From Paenibacillus vini (GTDB lineage Bacteria > Bacillota > Bacilli > Paenibacillales > Paenibacillaceae), in NCBI RefSeq assembly GCF_018403325.1, contig NZ_BOSL01000012.1:62001-126000 (forward strand): a stretch of DNA of 64,000 bases, in the 5' to 3' direction. The notes beneath the pieces are model-generated. The model searched no databases. It was not told the origin of the DNA and saw only the letters and a program-made list of their open reading frames with translations. Shown here in pieces: positions 61,996 to 64,000 of the stretch; the stretch's first letter is position 1; each line of letters opens with the position of its first letter. Both the position numbers and the translations under genes were made by a program.

Positions 61996-63023
61996 GCTAT
62001 GAAATTGTCGGTATAACCGTGCTGTGGACCTTTTTGTTCGGTTACCTGATCGTGGCGTCCGTTGATTTTGGAGCCGGTTTTTTTAGCTATTACAGCGTGC
62101 TCACGGGTCATGAGAATAAGGTGCATAACATAATCCAACGCTACTTGTCCCCGGTGTGGGAAGTGACGAATGTGTTTCTCATCTTTTTCGTGGTAGGGTT
62201 GGTCGGGTTTTTTCCCGATTCCGCTTATTTTTACGGTACTGCGCTGCTAGTCCCCGGGAGTCTTGCGACTGTTTTGCTTGCGTTGCGGGGAGCATACTAT
62301 GCTTACAACACTTATGGGAGCAGCAAAGAGAACAATAAGGCGTACATGGCGGTTTACGGAGCGACCGGGTTATTGATTCCGGCAGCGTTGTCTACCGTAT
62401 TGGCGATTTCCGAAGGCGGTATTATTCAGGAGCAGGACGGAAAGGTCATATTGCATTGGTCCAGCTTTTTCAGCAATCCCTACACCTGGTCCGTCATCAT
62501 CCTGGCTCTGGTGTCTGTGCTGTATATTTCGGCTATGTTCTTAGCTTTTTACGCAGGTAAGGCTGGGGATAAAGATGCCTTTGAGGTGCTTCGCGGCTAT
62601 GCGCTGCTATGGAGCGGTCCGACGATTCTGGCCTGCCTCTTTGCTTTTTTTCAGATTAACCGTCAAAATCCGGAGCATTTCAGAAATATGCTGAACATTC
62701 CCTGGATGTTTATCGCTTCGCTGATTTGTTTTCTTCTGGCGGTTTATTTTATATGGAAAAAGAAATATCTCGGGTGGTCGTTCATTCTTGTCATCTTGCA
62801 GTTTGGTTTTGCCTGGTTTGGCTATGGCCGGTCGCATCTGCCCTATATTCTGTATAAGCAGGTCAGCATCTATGAAAGCTTTACGAATGAAACGATGGCG
62901 GTGGCGCTCATTACGGCATTTGTGGCCGGTCTGGTGGTGCTGATCCCTTCGCTCGTGTTGATTATGCGGCTGTTTTTGTTTGACGCCAAGTATGTACGCG
63001 GCGAATCGCCGAAGAAAGGATGA
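61992..63023 (+). CDS. cydB: Cytochrome bd-type oxidase subunit II (YthB type)
   Basis: 343 residues with about 8-9 helices. Begins MSYEIVGITVLWTFLFGYLI, with the family DFGAGFF and SPVWEVTNVFLIFF (conserved Glu) segments. It pairs with CydA. Translation is coupled through an ATGA overlap with cydA. Followed after 7 nt by a 33-residue CydS-like ORF. Confidence 0.93.
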   Translation: MSYEIVGITVLWTFLFGYLIVASVDFGAGFFSYYSVLTGHENKVHNIIQRYLSPVWEVTNVFLIFFVVGLVGFFPDSAYFYGTALLVPGSLATVLLALRGAYYAYNTYGSSKENNKAYMAVYGATGLLIPAALSTVLAISEGGIIQEQDGKVILHWSSFFSNPYTWSVIILALVSVLYISAMFLAFYAGKAGDKDAFEVLRGYALLWSGPTILACLFAFFQINRQNPEHFRNMLNIPWMFIASLICFLLAVYFIWKKKYLGWSFILVILQFGFAWFGYGRSHLPYILYKQVSIYESFTNETMAVALITAFVAGLVVLIPSLVLIMRLFLFDAKYVRGESPKKG

Positions 63024-63030
63024 GGTCGGA

Positions 63031-63132
63031 GTGGAACATTTCACCATGATGATTGCGCCGGGACTGGTCATCGTAATGGCGCTCGTATTTCTCTTTATTT
63101 ATGCCGGCGTGTATAAGGATCCTGTGGACTAG
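63031..63132 (+). CDS. cydS: CydS-like small subunit of the bd oxidase (33 residues, GTG start)
   Basis: MEHFTMMIAPGLVIVMALVF followed by LFIYAGVYKDPVD. One helix (about 7-25), short polar C-terminus. GAGG lies 5 nt before the GTG; it starts 7 nt after cydB. Size, position and single helix match the CydS subunits found in Geobacillus and related oxidases, which stabilise CydA. The identity is by analogy of size and location; the sequence is diverged. Confidence 0.75.
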   Translation: MEHFTMMIAPGLVIVMALVFLFIYAGVYKDPVD

Positions 63133-63284
63133 ACAGGAAATTTGGCATGGTCCGCGCGATGCTTTACAATGATAAACAAACATTTCAATAGGATGGTATC
63201 CGGCGATTAACATGACTGGAAATCGGGGCCTCTCGGCTGGAGAGGTCATAAGATGGAGAGGAATGGAAGGAGGGAATCCTCGGT

Positions 63285-64000
63285 ATGCCGAGAACGCGTT
63301 ACAATAACATGGATAATGTCAACACGGACAAAACATTGAAGCAATTTAAGCAGTGGAGAGAAGAACGCCGCAGAAAAAGAAAAGATTACTCATACATTAT
63401 TCCGAATTCGCCGCCTCAGATCGATTATTTGCTTAATAACAGGGAAGAAGTCTCGCTGACCTGGATCGGGCATTCCACTTTTTTGATCCAATATGAAGGG
63501 CTGAATATCGTGACGGACCCGGTCTGGGCTTCGCGAATGGGATTTCAGCGCCGCTTAGGTTCTCCGGGCGTCCCTATTGGGGACATTCCGGATATCGATG
63601 TCATTCTGATTTCTCATTCGCACTATGACCACATGCATGTGTCTTCGATCCGTCGTCTTTACGGGAATGGAACTCAAATTGTGGTTCCGTCCGGCTTGGG
63701 ACGAAAAATGAATCGCAAAGGGTTCCAGCGTACCCGGGAAATGAAGTGGTGGGAGTCATTGGAGATCGGGAACGCCCGCATCTCGTTTGTTCCGACCCAG
63801 CACTGGACGCGGCGTACTCCGTTCGATACGAACACCTCGCACTGGGGCGGATTTGTGTTGGAGCCGGCAACTCCTCGTGAGGGGGAGAAGCATCAGGTGA
63901 TTTATTTTGCCGGAGACAGCGGCTATTTCCGCGGCTTTGCGGATATTGGGGAGCGCTTCGCCATCGACGTGGCGCTGCTTCCCATCGGGGCGTATGAACC
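63285..64000 (+). CDS. MBL-fold hydrolase (UlaG/NAPE-PLD-like), 3' end cut by window edge
   Basis: 238 codons seen, still open at the right edge. Metal signature ISHSHYDHMHV gives His111, His113, Asp115 and His116; GHSTFLIQ at about 62, TQHWTRRT and FAGDSGYF (Asp) follow as in UlaG-like/NAPE-PLD-like proteins. The N-terminal 50 residues are basic. GGAGGG precedes the ATG by about 10 nt. No signal peptide. Substrate unknown; possibly a lipid or phosphodiester. Confidence 0.9.
   Translation, partial: MPRTRYNNMDNVNTDKTLKQFKQWREERRRKRKDYSYIIPNSPPQIDYLLNNREEVSLTWIGHSTFLIQYEGLNIVTDPVWASRMGFQRRLGSPGVPIGDIPDIDVILISHSHYDHMHVSSIRRLYGNGTQIVVPSGLGRKMNRKGFQRTREMKWWESLEIGNARISFVPTQHWTRRTPFDTNTSHWGGFVLEPATPREGEKHQVIYFAGDSGYFRGFADIGERFAIDVALLPIGAYE

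Overview
The window looks like chromosome of a Paenibacillus-type Firmicute. The reasons are SLH-anchored polysaccharidases, YesM/YesN two-component pairs beside LplB/LplC-type sugar permeases, GGAGG ribosome sites, sigma-A promoters, a lysine riboswitch, CcpA (cre-like) sites, and short intergenic repeats and MITE-like elements of the kind seen in Paenibacillus. No rRNA, tRNA, transposase, prophage or CRISPR-Cas was found. The genus call is an inference from gene content.

Layout. 1-5.7 kb: a glycan cluster with a surface-anchored GH16 glucanase (cut by the left edge), a LacI regulator and a GH43 beta-xylosidase. 5.8-7.5 kb: HflX ribosome-rescue GTPase behind a long leader that holds a 13-codon ORF with a macrolide-arrest-like motif and a terminator. 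7.8-17.6 kb: OmpR/EnvZ-type pair, Mn-dependent pyrophosphatase, MFS exporter, PAS-rich hybrid histidine kinase, SulP transporter. 17.6-26.3 kb: TetR plus MMPL exporter around a MITE-like element, a diguanylate cyclase, an amino-acid permease, a LysE exporter, and an MBL hydrolase/TetR pair behind a tandem operator. 26.3-27.6 kb: a MazF-family toxin with no protein antitoxin beside it, followed by two structurally related RNA units, one with its own promoter and terminator. 27.6-40.7 kb: a galactan-utilisation locus (YesM kinase, AraC-type regulator, two permeases, lipoprotein binding protein, GH42 beta-galactosidase, surface-anchored GH53 galactanase). The galactanase would cut galactan at the cell surface, the ABC transporter would import oligomers, and GH42 would hydrolyse them inside.

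40.7-43.3 kb: TSUP transporter, a small membrane protein, peptide deformylase and deoxyribose-phosphate aldolase. 43.3-44.0 kb: intergenic DNA made of three kinds of short repeat. 44.0-50.1 kb: a compact operon with an ABC ATPase, a permease fused to an M1-peptidase-like domain that lacks its zinc motif, a second permease, an ECF sigma factor, a six-helix membrane protein and a second ABC ATPase. 50.3-57.2 kb: MetY, a P1B-4 metal-efflux ATPase behind Fur-like boxes, thioredoxin reductase with glutaredoxin, a small membrane protein and a secreted transglutaminase-like protein. 57.2-60.4 kb: lysine permease under a lysine riboswitch, and a Nfu-N/HEAT-repeat protein. 60.5-63.1 kb: cytochrome bd oxidase (cydA, cydB) with a 33-residue CydS-like ORF downstream and a 35-residue membrane ORF upstream. 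The right edge cuts a second MBL-fold hydrolase.

Most promising for novelty: the MazF/structured-RNA locus, the HflX attenuator, the ABC/pseudo-peptidase/ECF-sigma operon, and the intergenic repeat families.
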